Source of the DNA: Oidiodendron maius Zn
Taxonomy: Eukaryota > Ascomycota > Leotiomycetes > Myxotrichaceae
NCBI GenBank assembly: GCA_000827325.1
Contig: KN832908.1
Location: 1 to 64,000 of the forward strand
DNA: 64,000 nt
Direction: 5' to 3'
Below the pieces are notes generated by a model, which ran no database searches, was not told where the DNA came from, and saw only the letters and a program-made list of their open reading frames with translations. Below are positions 10,836 through 22,605 of this stretch, one piece after another. Every line of letters starts with the position of its first letter. Position 1 is the stretch's first letter. The position numbers were made by a program, and so were the translations under genes.

Positions 10836-11701
10836 GATGTGCCGTGTTGCACTACCAACAATTAGTATGCTCTGCTACTTAGATATGCGACAAGCATGAA
10901 TCCTCCTACCTCATGTTTTCTCGTTTGACCCTGTATCTGTAGTATGTTGTATGAACGCATATCAAGTTTCATCCCAAGAAGGTACAGTAAATATATTGAA
11001 ATTAAGAAATGTTCAACTTCTAATTCTATGTATCATCGTCACGTGGTGTAGCATCAATATATTGCATACTAAGTGATAGCTCTCGAGGTTAGGAGTTTAG
11101 TTTAAGGTGATATACCCTCCGTTACGTGATATATATACCAGTTTTTGGGCCGCCCTTACACTCACACCACCCTGGTTATGTAAAACCCACACAACCCGAC
11201 TATCAATTACCCTTTTTAGCCAAAGGGTGTTGTGAACTCTTAGTCACGTGATGTACCGGTTTAGGACTAGTCTCTCTTGCCTCTATTAAAATATTTTCAC
11301 CGTAGCCTTAGATAGGCCAGACATACATAATTCAATGCACGTACACCTGCGTATTCATAGGTTGACAGGTGTGTCTCTTAGTCATCGCCCAGTCATCACC
11401 CAAGTTTGAGGATGTTCTCATGGACTCATCCCATCCGTCCTGCAACTGGCAACCAGTTGCAGATGTAAGCTAGGTGTGATCTTGCAGAGTCTTCCGCCCC
11501 CATGTCGTCAAGTACTTACCTACCGTAGACCATCAGTAACATCTCTGCCTGGCTCGAGAGCGAGCAGGCCGTTATTTTTTCTTATTTTAACCACCATCCT
11601 TCTGCCCGCCGGCCATTCCTGGAAGCAGTGCAGCGCATTGCCGGACGCGAGTTCTGCCTGACGCCGGTCGTCACTCCTACGCTATCGATGATCAGCCTGC
11701 G
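10836..11701. other. Intergenic upstream region with two CACGTG boxes
   Basis: CACGTG palindromes lie at 11040-11045 and 11245-11250, with a GTTACGTGAT variant near 11122. The sequence also holds a perfect hairpin at 11440-11462. No coding frame is convincing. Confidence 0.5.
11440..11462. other. Perfect 10-bp stem hairpin
   Basis: CTGCAACTGG, the loop CAA, then CCAGTTGCAG: a perfect inverted repeat in non-coding DNA. It could be a dimeric regulator site or a chance palindrome. Confidence 0.7.
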
Positions 11702-12236
11702 GTGATTAGTTCTCGCGATGTTGCTAGCTGGACGAGTTCGATAGCTCCGGAGACAGACAACAGAACCTTCGACGAGATAGCCTCCATCACAGATACACCC
11801 GACGCAGACATCGTGCTAGGTTTGAGGGTACGAGAACTGCACCAGGAGGACCGGAAACCTGGAACATGGCAGGACCTTGCTGCACCACCTGGTTCAGCAA
11901 ACATAGACCTTAGGCTTGACCCTCTTGTGACCACTGATGAAAGTCTAGACAGATCTCCGCGTAAGCCCGTGGCTGAAAGTTCAAACCAGGCTGATGAGGA
12001 CGAGAAAACGAGTGAGAAGAGATCGTCGCAGCCTGGGCACTGCGATCATGCGTCAAGCCTCCGTACTAGATGAGTTTGTTAACTTTCCCCTTGTTGAATT
12101 ACAGACCGGATGCGTCGACACGGCTAATAAGGCTAAGAACAAGCTTTTAAAATTGATGCAGTACGGAAAGCGGTGGCCAAAGCAGTCGGCCGCTATGGAT
12201 CCGGCATTTGCTACTCATACCCCACCATCTAACTAA
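11702..12236 (+). CDS. Hypothetical, possibly a broken regulator C-terminus
   Basis: Two overlapping plus-strand frames (11702-12073 and 11994-12236) together look like one damaged gene. The first is acidic and Ser/Thr-rich (EDEKTSEKRSSQ). The second continues with VLDEFVNFPLVELQTG and ANKAKNKLLKLMQYGK, a helical stretch. The switch near 12050 would need a frameshift or a missed intron. The helical end has a vague likeness to the last domain of AflR-type zinc-cluster regulators, but no DNA-binding domain is visible upstream. I cannot assign a function. Confidence 0.3.
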
Positions 12237-12444
12237 TGAAGAGTGAGTTCTTCTATGCGAGAATACCCTGCTTAGCTTTGGGTTGAATAATGACGGACTG
12301 TAGGTTTCTAAATGTACGTCTGCCCGACGTCGAATAGCAATTGTCAACTATAGACTCCGCATTTAAGTACCACACAGCGAGGTGTTATAAACCATTATAG
12401 TCGTGCTATCGCCCCGTCGCGGGCTCCGATATCGATCCATGACG

Positions 12445-13310
12445 TTAAAAGACCAATCGATTTTTCACTTCGCAATCCACGCCCGGTAAACAACCCATAT
12501 CAGCGCTCATAGTGTTTGGGTCCTCTCCGGCCATCGCGGAGATCATATCAGCTGTAATTATGCTGCTGTTAACGTTACAACTACCTGTAGTCGATGGTAT
12601 ATATAAGCTTTGCAGCGTGCTACGAGACTGTAGATTCTGTGCTGCTGTTTGATGATCGGCATATTGAGGTAGGTTTGGTTGGGACATTTGGGGCCGGCCG
12701 GTCATCAACGTTGGACTAGGATTCCGAGGCAGTGAAGCGGGTACTAATGGTCGTTGGTGTGAATGATAGCTGACGCTGCTTATTGTTGATCCGGCTGTGC
12801 TGCTAGAAGTCATAAGTTGATGATCTGTCGCCTTGCCCGTATGATTAAAGGCACCAGACACAGGCAATCGGCTTAAGTCCCATGAGAATGGAGTAGTACT
12901 AATGCTAGTTTCTGACCACGGCTTGTGGGTTTGAAGTAGATGCTCAATAGCCTGGACAGGGGCGTTGTAACTTGGGATCCGGCTAGTCAATTGAACGTCG
13001 CCAGCCGACGAGGATTGCGAGTATACCTCAATGCTGTCCTCTCTAATGCCATGAAGCGCCAGAAGCCCTCGCAGTTTCCTGTTTTCATCGGCCACCTTCC
13101 TCGCAGCCATCTGAATCTCTGCTGAGGCCTCGATTCCATGTAGTTCGAACTGTCGCAAACGAGTCTCGAGCTCTTGAAGGTACTCTCTTCGGCGCAAACG
13201 GGAGCGTCGTTGATTATCCCGAATGCGGGCAAGATTCACCTTTTCCTGCTCGAATATAAGAGCGGGGGCATAGACTTGGGAGAGAAGGATCTTACCGAGG
13301 CGGTTGGCAT
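12445..13310 (-). CDS. bZIP transcription factor
   Basis: Exon 1 (13296-13310) encodes MPTAS. A 50-base intron (GTAAGATC...TTCGAGCAG) leads to exon 2 (12445-13245), for 271 residues. The frame also runs open through the intron upstream, which explains a longer apparent ORF. The basic region is NLARIRDNQRRSRLRRREYL (residues about 9-28; N..x7..R pattern NQRRSRLRR). The adjoining zipper QELETRLRQFELHGIEASAE is followed by the conserved AARKVADENRKLRGLLALHG. The end DCEVKNRLVF is also typical of this fungal bZIP family. The middle is Ser/Pro/Gln-rich and probably activating. It should act in the nucleus as a dimer; targets cannot be told. No disruption is seen, so this gene appears intact. Confidence 0.85.
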
Positions 13311-14801
13311 AGCGATGTTGTTTAAAACAGGTAGACGTGAAGTGATATACAAGTGCTGTAGGCAAAGGCCAAAAAGATCCAGGATGTTCGTCAACCGTCG
13401 AGCGGAAATGATGGCGATCGATCCCAGGTGATGCAGGCGTCCGCACAGTAGCCTCACTAGTTAGAGATATGTGGCTGATGCTTTGCAGGTTCGACAAGAT
13501 GCAGTATATCGGGCTGTATTTGGCTTCATTGAGAACTGCGGTCCCACTCCAACTCGGGCCGGAAGAAGTTGACGTGTCTTTACAATATCAGTCAATAGGG
13601 ATCGGGGCTCGCGACTTCGCCACAACGAGGCGAATCTAGATGTCTTGGCAGCTGGAGATCGTCCTGCTAAAACGGACACCCAAGATAAAAGTTCCCGTGT
13701 TTCAGGGCCACTGGTCCCAGGGAAAGGCATAATAATGGCCAGGCCCGGTTTCTACAGAGCTGGCAAAATGACCCGAGAGTTCTGGCGCTAGACTGTTAGC
13801 AATGCAGCCCGTGTATTTGTTTGGATTTGAAACACCCATAGTCGCGTCCCCTTTCTAGCGCTACGAGATAGTGACATCCATTACCCTCCGATACTATTTC
13901 TGCGCAAAGCACAATTTTGGATATCTTCTGCCCTGGTCAAAATACGGACCTTGGTTGAAAGGCTTGGGAAACCCAGAGTCTTGAGTCATTGCCACTTCTG
14001 GGGAAGAGTTAAGCGCCGTGGGATACGAGTTGACCGAGTAGCACGACACACTGTGATATCATTTAGGTAGGCAAAAATCATGAGAATTTCATAATCCTTG
14101 ATCCTAAATAACTGTCATGCCAGGTAAAGTTATAGGTGGAAGTGCAAAGATCTCACTTTTCCCTTCACGAGACCTGTGTTGGCTCAGTGGGGAAGGGAGA
14201 GTGGTCTTGCACACTTTTAATCACCACATCTGGCCTGATATAGCCCTCAAAGCCCCAAGCAGGAAATCATAACCCCTCTCTAAGGGGACGGATGCTCTAT
14301 TGCCTGATAAGCCGAATGGTCGATCATAGACCGGACGCCTCGCGAATGCAGGAGGGGTAACCGCATCCAGAGTGTCAATGTCCGTAGCATTAGCCTCAGA
14401 AGATGGGTATCACGTCAAATCAGTGTGGGAAGATGCTGACCCGGATTATCCCGTATGGGAGATTGAAAACACTACCACTGGCTTGATCAGGATCATAATT
14501 ACGATGCGTCGGAAGATCGTTAACTTAATAGGTTGACTTGATGACAGAGATCTTGGGCACCTTGATTTGAGCCCTCCTTCGACATCTGCAAAGAGGTCTG
14601 GATCAATAATTTTGATATATGAACAATTATCACTATTTATCAAGTGATTGTGCCGCAAACCTCGTTCCCTATGGAGCTAATATTTCAGATTCTGTACCGC
14701 TTTCCTCCACCCGGTTAATGACAGCAGATATAACCTCACGGTAGACAGCCTGGATCTGTTAAGAAGCGTATCGAATCCAGCCTATAATCAGTCACGAAAG
14801 T
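13311..14801. other. Intergenic, no supported gene
   Basis: Contains the upstream region of the bZIP gene. A minus-strand frame at 13461-13730 (89 codons) is Arg/Ser-rich without recognisable features and could be an upstream leader ORF. Confidence 0.4.
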
Positions 14802-15242
14802 CTATACTGGCACACAGCACTCATATGTTGAAGGACCTGGGCAGTAACCACTAGTATTCATCGTTAACTCAAGCCCACCTCGAAAAATGCAACTAAATAC
14901 TAACGCGAGCCAGAAACCACCATTATTATTGCACACGACATTTGGGTTATCGACATAGTTGCAGTACGCTCCCAACGTATAGCATTCAGGAACAAAGCAG
15001 CACTTGACGTTGTCAGCGCCGCCGGGGCAAAAACCGCTCTCGTAGCCGCCACTATGAGCAGCACACCAAGTCGTCGTTTGACAGGTGCCCCAGGCCTATT
15101 GACGACACATTGTTAGAATAGTTTGAAATTAGTAGAGGAAATAACAGGATGGCTTTACATTGCCATTATGGCAGAGATCATTGAGCCCTTGGCCCAGTGC
15201 TAGGGCGGGGAGAAGAAAGTAGGCCAACGCTGTGAGCTTCAT
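14802..15242 (-). CDS. Small secreted cysteine-rich protein, two repeated units
   Basis: Three exons: 15159-15242, 14905-15095 and 14802-14850, with introns of 63 and 54 bases, give 107 residues ending in TAG. The N-terminus MKLTALAYFLLPALALGQG is a clear signal peptide. The mature part holds 12 cysteines in two similar units: GTCQTTTWCAAHSGG then GFCPGGADNVKCC, and GAYCNYVD..VVCNNNGG then GYCPGPSTYECC. The pattern C-x5-C...GG...(F/Y)CPG...CC occurs in fungal secreted proteins and next to some lysozyme-like domains. The protein is likely extracellular and disulphide-rich; role (antimicrobial, effector or wall binding) unknown. Intron 2 is 54 bases without a stop in frame, so retention would add 18 residues between the units. 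No disruption seen. Confidence 0.75.
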
Positions 15243-17495
15243 GCTTATTGTTGGTGCTTCCGTCCGATGGGTAGCAAGGAGTTTTGTGGATTCTAATTTA
15301 CGACAGGGCCACCGCCCACTTTATACAGTGAGTGCGCGATATCGAGGCCCAGGCTATTACCCGCGACCTATGAACTCTCTCGACTCTTTCGTTGTAGGCG
15401 GTGAAGCTAAATCGAATGGCTTCATTGCTTGTCTCTATTAGCGGAGCCACACGTGCCGCTGAAAGAATCAAACACCCAACTGAGTGGTGTCGGTGTGTCA
15501 CGGTAGCTGCCGAAGGCTTGCATAGCATTGAAATATTACGAGCTGGAGACTACTTAAACACAATAGCGCCATTTAGTTTACAGTCTTCGATGTTTCTGCT
15601 CCGAAATGCCCCATTTGGCCGCTGTCTAGCTGATCTGAGCCAGAGACCTGCACTGTAATTCGCATACCTTCGACGCTTGCCATGGCGGTAGAAGCAAGTT
15701 GCCGGCCCCGCAAATGACAGTGGCCCGACCAATCGATCAGTTAGGGATGTCAGGAAACGTGTACGAGGAAGAGACGGAGCGAGATCGATGTGGGAGGCCA
15801 AAGTCTCCAGAGGTTCATGCAACCCTGATGGAAACAGTAAGCAGGAGGACGAAGCAGAAGCGAAACCAAGGTGGGAGCCCGAAATCTATGGAGTGGTACA
15901 GGCCTATGAGGGCTGAGCTGAATGCGAAGCCTTTTGACCCGATCGCTACGGATCAGGGCGATGTCGAAAATGAGCTTCAGTCAGGGTTGTCCATTTTGGT
16001 GCTGGAGAGCACACCGAACAGGCGGAGCCATTGTCGAACCTTGTTCTGTCTGCGATATAAACTCACTAGCGGACAAATATTGAGTCCGCATATTATTTCA
16101 ACCTAAAGGACCTGACCCGGGAGATGGAAGACAGCACACGACGAGCGAAAGCCTCATGGTTGTGTAGTATATTATTATTTTAACTATTTGATTTAATAGC
16201 CGTGACCTTTTATGGGATTTAAATTTTTATTCGACAGACCACTCTTCGTTTGCTCAGTTTTACAACGAACGGCGCAGGCAATTAATTTGTAGGCTAACCA
16301 GACCCCTACTTCCCAGCCGCCAAATCTCCGCTACCTTGCATCGAAAGCTTGCAAAAGGCTCTGTGCCGCTCGACATATGATTTGTTGTGTTCTAGAGGCA
16401 TTAACTAGATAAGGCTAAAATATATAGAGCCGAGCGAACAATTAGAAAGCTTCCACTAACACCTTAACTTAGTGAGGAATAGTCTAACGTACGCCAGCGG
16501 CCAAGGGTTTACAGACCTACGGTTAGAGCCAATTTCAATTTCTGTATCCGCAGCTAGGCTCCCATCGCCTTGCCCGTGTCGCGCCCCCACTTTGTTCAGG
16601 TTCGCAGACTCTACGCAGAGAACCAATCTAGCCTTTTGGTAAATGGCTCTTTGCCCCGTGGTGACAAGAGATATAAACTAGAGAAATGCGCTTGCTCCTG
16701 TGCCAAGCAAACATTGGTTCTTAACCCCTTTCTAAATGGGTGCAATTACATTCGCACACCTAATCCAATTCTTCATCCAAATTCCAGTATCGCGGCTTGG
16801 TTGCTCGTAAAGATTGTGCTAGAGTGGTATCAGGGGAACTCAGCTTCGGGGTATCAGAAAAAAAATATGTTAATAGAATACACATCCAGCTAGGGAAGCT
16901 GTCGTCGCGAGGGTTATGTCATATGCCCCTGGATTGAAAACTGCACCTAGTTGTGCATCATCAGGACAATTGCTACTTACCGCTTCATAGAAGCAATACT
17001 CAATAATACGACAGCGGCACGATGGTAAGGTAAGTGAGACGATATGGATAGGAAGATCAATACGCCTACAAATTATCTTGTGTACGCCATAGTTCAGAAG
17101 TTAATGTGGATAATAAATCCACGCGTATATCCCATTGCTAGTTCACAATTCCTTTTGACGGTTGAGTCCACTGAAATCGGCACCATACTGTAACCTGCCA
17201 TTGCGATTTGAAGGTGGCATCTGGACTGATTCTCATTCTACAGGATCGAGGATCGAGACTTGGGGACATCTTTAATATTTCCTTTACTCGGAATGGAACA
17301 ATGAATAGCCCGTAACAATCTCTCACGCTATTCCACTGGCCAAGCTATAATCTTGAATCACTCCAACTTCTGTAGACGCCAGAGGATGGTGACCGGCAGC
17401 CAGTGCAGTCCTTTCTCGAAGAGAGGCTGTCTTTGATTCCCGAAAACAAATTGGCGAGACGAGAAACTACAAGCTTTTCAAGGGATGCAAACCTA
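15243..17495. other. Intergenic, about 2.2 kb, one doubtful frame
   Basis: The longest frame, 15699-16106 on the plus strand (135 codons), is Arg/Glu-rich and without recognisable motifs. A second, 16570-16893, is likewise unknown. One CACGTG lies at 15450-15455. I see no transposon remains here. Confidence 0.35.
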
Positions 17496-19222
17496 CTAGC
17501 TGCTCACTCTGTAGACTTCAGGTGAGGGGAAAGGTTCGGCAATGCCGGTTGCAAATAGAAGATACGACAGAGAGCATGGCATGCGGCGGAGGCCGTAAAG
17601 ACTTTCATAGGAGCGCATAAGTGCAATGATCGCATTAACGGCTTCGGCACAGACGTTGGTAGTAGTGATATTGGCACCCAAGGAAATTACCTCTTGGAGC
17701 GGATGAATGATGAAGAAGACACTGAAGTGGTAATAAATACTGCTCGGCCTCCCGTTAGCGAGGCATCTGATGTACTGGAGCCAACTTACTGGACAAAGAT
17801 AACGGCAGGGGTTGAATTGAATCCCAGTCTTAACGCTCCCGGTAGAGAGCTGTACCACTTGAGCATACAAGTATAGTAATTCAGGATATCCTGACTGTTG
17901 GGTGAATCTGCGTCTGCATACATTGCGTAAAGAGCGTCGTGAATAATGGTCGAGAGCTTGCAGAGTCTGTTATATACCCAGCGGGCATGACTAGGTTGCT
18001 GCAAATGTAGGCCTTCGCGGATCTCTTCCCTTGAATATGGCATCCATTCCCTCAGGTCGTTTGTATCGAGTGAGACAAACTTTAAAGACGGGACACTATA
18101 CTTTGAAATCTGTGGAAGAGAGCCAGAAATAAGAGACCAGGCTCTGCAAAGGGACTGGCTTCAACCGATGTCTAACTTTGGGAGTGAGAAGATGACTTAC
18201 TGGTCTAACATGAATGCTCCCCAAAACGTGACGCGACGGACTTCAAGCTCATCCGAAGACGCCTCGTCTGAGTCCATCTCGCGATGCAGTCCCATCTCGA
18301 CTGTCATTCGTATCGCCTGTCCTGCATAGAACTGAGCTTTTCTGTCTCGCCTCTGGCTTGTATTCCAAAGCGACATCTGCGCTAGAGCTTGAACAATAGT
18401 GATCGAACGTTCTCCGTGGTGTAACAAGAGAAGTCTCTCAGCCTCAGCAAAGAAATGAATCCCCGTATTCATCCCATCATTCGGAGATAATGGAGTCTCA
18501 TCCTGGTCTGAAAGCTTACAGGCAACTGCTAGAATTGCATTGACTAGCAGGGGCAAGCAGTACCTATCCTGTCCTGCGTTGAAGTCGTCGACAAAATGAC
18601 GCTTAGACAAGCTAGAGAAGATAGGATACTCCCAGCAGAAGTACAAGTGTAGAAGATGTTCGATGAACTCGTTATCTAGACTCAGCTCTGTCCAACGACT
18701 TCCACGCTTAAATTCATCTATCTTGCTCGTACCTAGCGTCTCCCTGTTAGCGATACCCCCATTTCGCACTTTGACCTTATCGCCTCTTTGCAGTGATGTT
18801 CTACAAATAAGGTGTCCGGCCCTTAGGTTGCTTTGGCTTAGTTGCTCGTATATCTCTTCGAGCTGTAACCGTCGCTGTAGGCTGTGAATTATGAACTCTG
18901 ATCGATCTCCATGAGCGAGAGATCCAAGAACCTGCTCGCTTAACTGACGATATTCCTGCAATTCTCTAATCTCTAGCTTTAGAGCTTCCTTTTTAATATG
19001 TACAGACCCTCTATACTTGCAATTTAGTCTCTTCTTTGATATGCAGCGCGTATATGGCTTCTGTCCGTTGTACTGTTGATCCTGATTAGCGGGAATGGCC
19101 AATAGCGTATTATTAGACGTTACCTTTGCTCTCCCTTTCCTGCATTCCGTGCAGGCTGCCTTGGTTATGGGGCGAGGGTCTCTTCGTCTACACGATAGTG
19201 CGTTATAATCTGCTATCTTCAT
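17496..19222 (-). CDS. Zn2Cys6 regulator (fungal_trans type) with damaged zinc cluster
   Basis: Four exons fit one frame: 19124-19222, 18201-19072, 17790-18143 and 17496-17739, with introns of 51, 57 and 50 bases, for 522 residues from the ATG at 19222. The family resembles the regulators often annotated nitrogen-assimilation factor nit-4/nirA-like. The cluster reads ACTECRKGRAK, YNGQKPYTRC, ISKKRLNC: cysteines 3 and 4 of the C-x2-C-x6-C-x5-C-x2-C-x7-C motif are tyrosines (codons at 19070-19072 and 19052-19054), each one G-to-A step from Cys. A coiled coil follows (EALKLEIRELQEYRQLSEQV). The fungal_trans domain contains HLLHLYFCWEYPIFS, QALAQMSLWNTSQRRDRKAQ and HIYYHFSVFFIIHPL. The C-terminus is shorter than usual. 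With two zinc ligands missing, DNA binding should be lost although the rest is open. Confidence 0.8.
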
Positions 19223-21495
19223 TCTGCTCTCACCCAGACTAATTTTGCTACAGACTTGGCTTGAAATATATTTCCACGTTACCCTAGAGCATGCGGGGTT
19301 GTATTGATCCATGCTTTTATCATGGTGTGGTCTGTTCGGGTCTGGACCCAGCGATAATTTATGCTGCTCTCGTTGATTCGTTAATGCATGCCACCAATAT
19401 GCCTCAGAGGCTGGATTGCAGCGTCAGCGTCCAAGCTCCCCGCACCAATGCCAGCAGCATTCTGAGTCCTCGGAAATTGTGATGTTGGCATTTTTTATTG
19501 GTTGTACGTGCGTATAATAATGTAGAGTCTTGCAGTCGACCACTTAATCGGCCATCAGCGGGGTTATATCGGCCCTTTGGCATTGCTCAAGATTGCTGTG
19601 GTTTCTTTGAGGGTGTCGAGAGCCGAACGCACCAGAATAGTACTCACCATACCATCCGCGCATCACTTTGAACCGTAGAGCAACTGATTTTAGCTATGCT
19701 TAGTGCTGTGTTGTGGAGTCCTACATTATCAAAACTGCAGCTCTTATAGATCGCTTTACTGTACAGTATTGCAATACTCTGTGGGACTTTTTCGATCGGG
19801 ACGCCGCAAGTTTACAGGGTCAACAGGATTCCCACATTTCTAAATTGCTTGTGTCGCTCTACGTCAAGAGCATCCTTATGCTTTGCGCACACTGTTCAAC
19901 GCATCCCTTTCGACCCGCAGAGGTGAGTAGGACTTCCTTATTCTATCCTCTACTTGGAAAGTAAAGCTAATAATGTAGTAGCGCTACAATCGCACTTTTC
20001 CTCAAATTAGCTTAGGCATATTAGTCCAGTGTGCCATTTTCAGGATCTCTTTGCACCCTCCCTCAACCGCCCCGAAAACCGAATCCAACACGTTATAGAT
20101 ACAACAATCTAACACCGCATAATGGATCTAGAGAAGTATACAATAACGGTGGGATGAGAATATGCAGCGGACCAAGCGGTTTCGTTCTAGTGGCGGTTTG
20201 GCAGTATATTTGACGGTTGAGTGAACGTCTTCTATTCTCTCCGTGCATGTTCATCCTTGGATGCCACTTTTACGGAGAATCTACAAAGAGGGTGCACACA
20301 AACTCAAATGAGAAACCAGTGTATCTCTCACCAGATGCTCTAAGCAGAAGATCATCACTTTTTGCGGCCGGGGGTTGCCCAATGCCGGATGCAGCCTCTG
20401 CTCACCTCGGATGTTCGAGTTGCAAGCAATCGGTAATCTTCACGAACCCTCATTTATTAACCCCTCTTCGGATCAAATGCCCATCCAGAAGGATAGCCTC
20501 TCCTGTAGTTCAGAGATGGCGCCATAACAGAGACTACGGTCCTCCTCAGGAAACAGCAGGCTCGATAAATTGGCCGTCTAAGCTGCCAACATGGTGAGCA
20601 TCAACACCCTCATAGTCCTGATAGCCGCCATTTGATTCTATGGTTCCACTTCTACCATATTGGAGCAGACGCAACGTTGCAGGGGGGCGATCCGATTTTC
20701 CGCATTTTCAAAATTTGGCTTCGGTCGTTTACAGTAACCGACATTCCTGTGAAGCGAAAATCCCGAGCAGGCTGACAACGCCGGCTGAATTGTAAAAGTC
20801 TCAACAAAAATAGCATGACTCCTGTCGTAGCTATGTTGCTTCATTCCTGGAGCAGTTTATCTCCTCTACTTGTATTATCTACTTTATAACATATACATTA
20901 GCTTAATACTGTAGTTGCGCAATAAGTGGCTCGTCCTGAAACCACTACTTACCTAAATCATATATTTTCTTCGCCTCAGTAATACTTCTACAGCCCGAAA
21001 GTTAGTCATGACTTATAATAGGCATTTAAATACAGTATAAAGACGACTAAGGTGTGTTAGTGTTATGAGTCAGAACCCGAGGTTGTAAACGATCAGCTAA
21101 ACTGACTGCACTCGGCTTGAATTGCCACCTAGGGAAAGCTTGTACTACAGCCACACACGTATTTGATAACGCCGACATATATTATCATGCGCGTCACATG
21201 TGGGATGTACTGTACTGTAACATAGCTTTCCCTCGTCAGAGTGTTTCGCCCATCGCAATGCGCGATTGCTCTCATTGCCGCGGTATAGATGTCTCTTCCA
21301 ATATGTAGCCTTTTTCTCTGCTGCTCACTCAAGGTAGACTAGGCACCCAGCTGCATCGCAGAGACATTATGAAGGTGCGGCTGATGTGCTTCGCCACCCC
21401 GCCAGCAAGGGCATGGAATCGCTCACAAATATTTAACGGTATTGCAAGACCCCGAGCACCGACTTTGTGCTTTAGTAAATAGCCACAGAACCAAG
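19223..21495. other. Intergenic, about 2.3 kb, no supported gene
   Basis: Open frames at 19713-19964 and 20217-20597 have no recognisable family, and splice patterns are not evident. The last 70 bases are the serpin leader, with an A/T-rich AAATATTTAA box at 21427-21436. Confidence 0.4.
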
Positions 21496-22605
21496 ATGGT
21501 ATCAGTGATGCAAGCAAACAGCAAGCTAGGATGGGACATTTTGAAAAAGCTATACGACGATGACGGGGATCTTCTCGCAGGCGGGAGAACGCTCTCGCCT
21601 CTATCACTGACGATAGCAGTCGGCATGCTGGCGGGAGCAGCCGATGCTACGAAAAAGCGCGACTTGAGCACAAAACTTGGAGTACAGCCTGATGGGACCG
21701 TGGAGAACGAGTTTGCAATGTTGCTGTCGTCGCTGGCCGTAGACAAAACTGGCAGTCCATTGGCGATAGCAAATGGAGTCTTCACCGATGAGTCCATCAC
21801 ACTCTATCAGAAGTACGTCGACTTTTTGGCAACCTTTAAAGCCAGCATTACGCAATATCCAAGCCTCCCGGCGGCCGTGGACGATATCAACGCCTGGATC
21901 AGCGACAACACGTTGCAGCTTATTCAGGAAATGCTCTCGAAAGGGGCGTTGAAAAGTACACATGTTGTTCTAGTGAACGCGATAGCGTTCAAGGGGATGT
22001 GGATTGAGCCATTTAATCCGAGCGAAACAAAGAATCACCCCTTCTACGCCACAGAGCGACACAAGATATCCGTGAAGATGATGTTCAGGCACGACGCGGC
22101 AGTGTTGTCCTTCAAGGCTCCGACCTTCACTGCTCTGTGTCTACCGTACAAGTCGGCCACAATAACGTCGGCTACATCTCTCATCGCGTTCTTGCCAAAC
22201 AAGGGAGTGAACTTGCGCACTGCTCTGGACGATATATCCAGCACCAAGATCACGTTAGCCAGGTTCTCGAAGATTGAATACAGGCGACTCGGCTTCCCAA
22301 GATTCGAGCTGCGAAGCGACCTATCTGTTTTGGATGTCCTTCAAAGCCTAGGTTATCCAATCAAGGGGTCCTATTCGCAAATGGGAACGGGTGGCAACAG
22401 GGTTGACAAGGTGCTCCATCGAGCCGTGGTGAAGGTAGATGAGGAGGGGACCGTCGCCGTCGCCGCCACAGCGGTATTGATGACAAGAGGAAGAGTAATG
22501 CGGCAGACGAAGCCGGACTTGATATTCGACAGGCCATTCGCGTTTACGATTGTCGAAAACAAGACGAACACGGTGCTATTTGTGGGGATGTTTTCCGTCC
22601 AGTGA
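21496..22605 (+). CDS. Serpin (serine protease inhibitor family), intact
   Basis: A single 369-residue exon from the ATG at 21496 (context CCAAGATGG) to TGA. Family landmarks appear in order: LSPLSLTIAVGMLAGAADAT (helix B region), INAWISDNTLQLIQEML (helix F), VVLVNAIAFKGMWIEPF (strand 3A), KMMFR, then HRAVVKVDEEGTVAVAATAV (strand 5A and hinge, residues about 308-327), and FDRPFAFTIV...VLFVGMFSVQ (C-terminal signature). The hinge EEGTVAVAAT has small residues at the alternate positions needed for loop insertion, so an inhibitory, mobile serpin is expected. By canonical numbering P1 is Gly332 and P1' Arg333; with one extra loop residue P1 would be Arg333, fitting a trypsin-like or Kex2-like target. 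No signal peptide is visible, suggesting an intracellular site. The gene has no intron. Fungal serpins are rare, so transfer from another group is possible. Confidence 0.92.
   Translation: MVSVMQANSKLGWDILKKLYDDDGDLLAGGRTLSPLSLTIAVGMLAGAADATKKRDLSTKLGVQPDGTVENEFAMLLSSLAVDKTGSPLAIANGVFTDESITLYQKYVDFLATFKASITQYPSLPAAVDDINAWISDNTLQLIQEMLSKGALKSTHVVLVNAIAFKGMWIEPFNPSETKNHPFYATERHKISVKMMFRHDAAVLSFKAPTFTALCLPYKSATITSATSLIAFLPNKGVNLRTALDDISSTKITLARFSKIEYRRLGFPRFELRSDLSVLDVLQSLGYPIKGSYSQMGTGGNRVDKVLHRAVVKVDEEGTVAVAATAVLMTRGRVMRQTKPDLIFDRPFAFTIVENKTNTVLFVGMFSVQ

Noticed and set aside
11692-11934. Minus-strand 80-codon frame
   Set aside because: It is antisense to the better plus-strand frame at 11702-12073 and has no motifs.
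12445-13497. Start of the bZIP gene at 13497
   Set aside because: That frame reads through a good 50-base intron; the ATG at 13310 plus the spliced exon gives the standard family N-terminus.
18197-19312. Single-exon reading of the first Zn2Cys6 gene
   Set aside because: The frame crosses a 51-base intron and ends at an intron donor; downstream exons continue the fungal_trans domain.
20217-20597. 126-codon frame as a gene
   Set aside because: No family resemblance, no splice context and no neighbour support; left inside an intergenic entry.
22044-22571. Minus-strand frames inside the serpin
   Set aside because: They are shadows of a clearly recognised gene on the plus strand.
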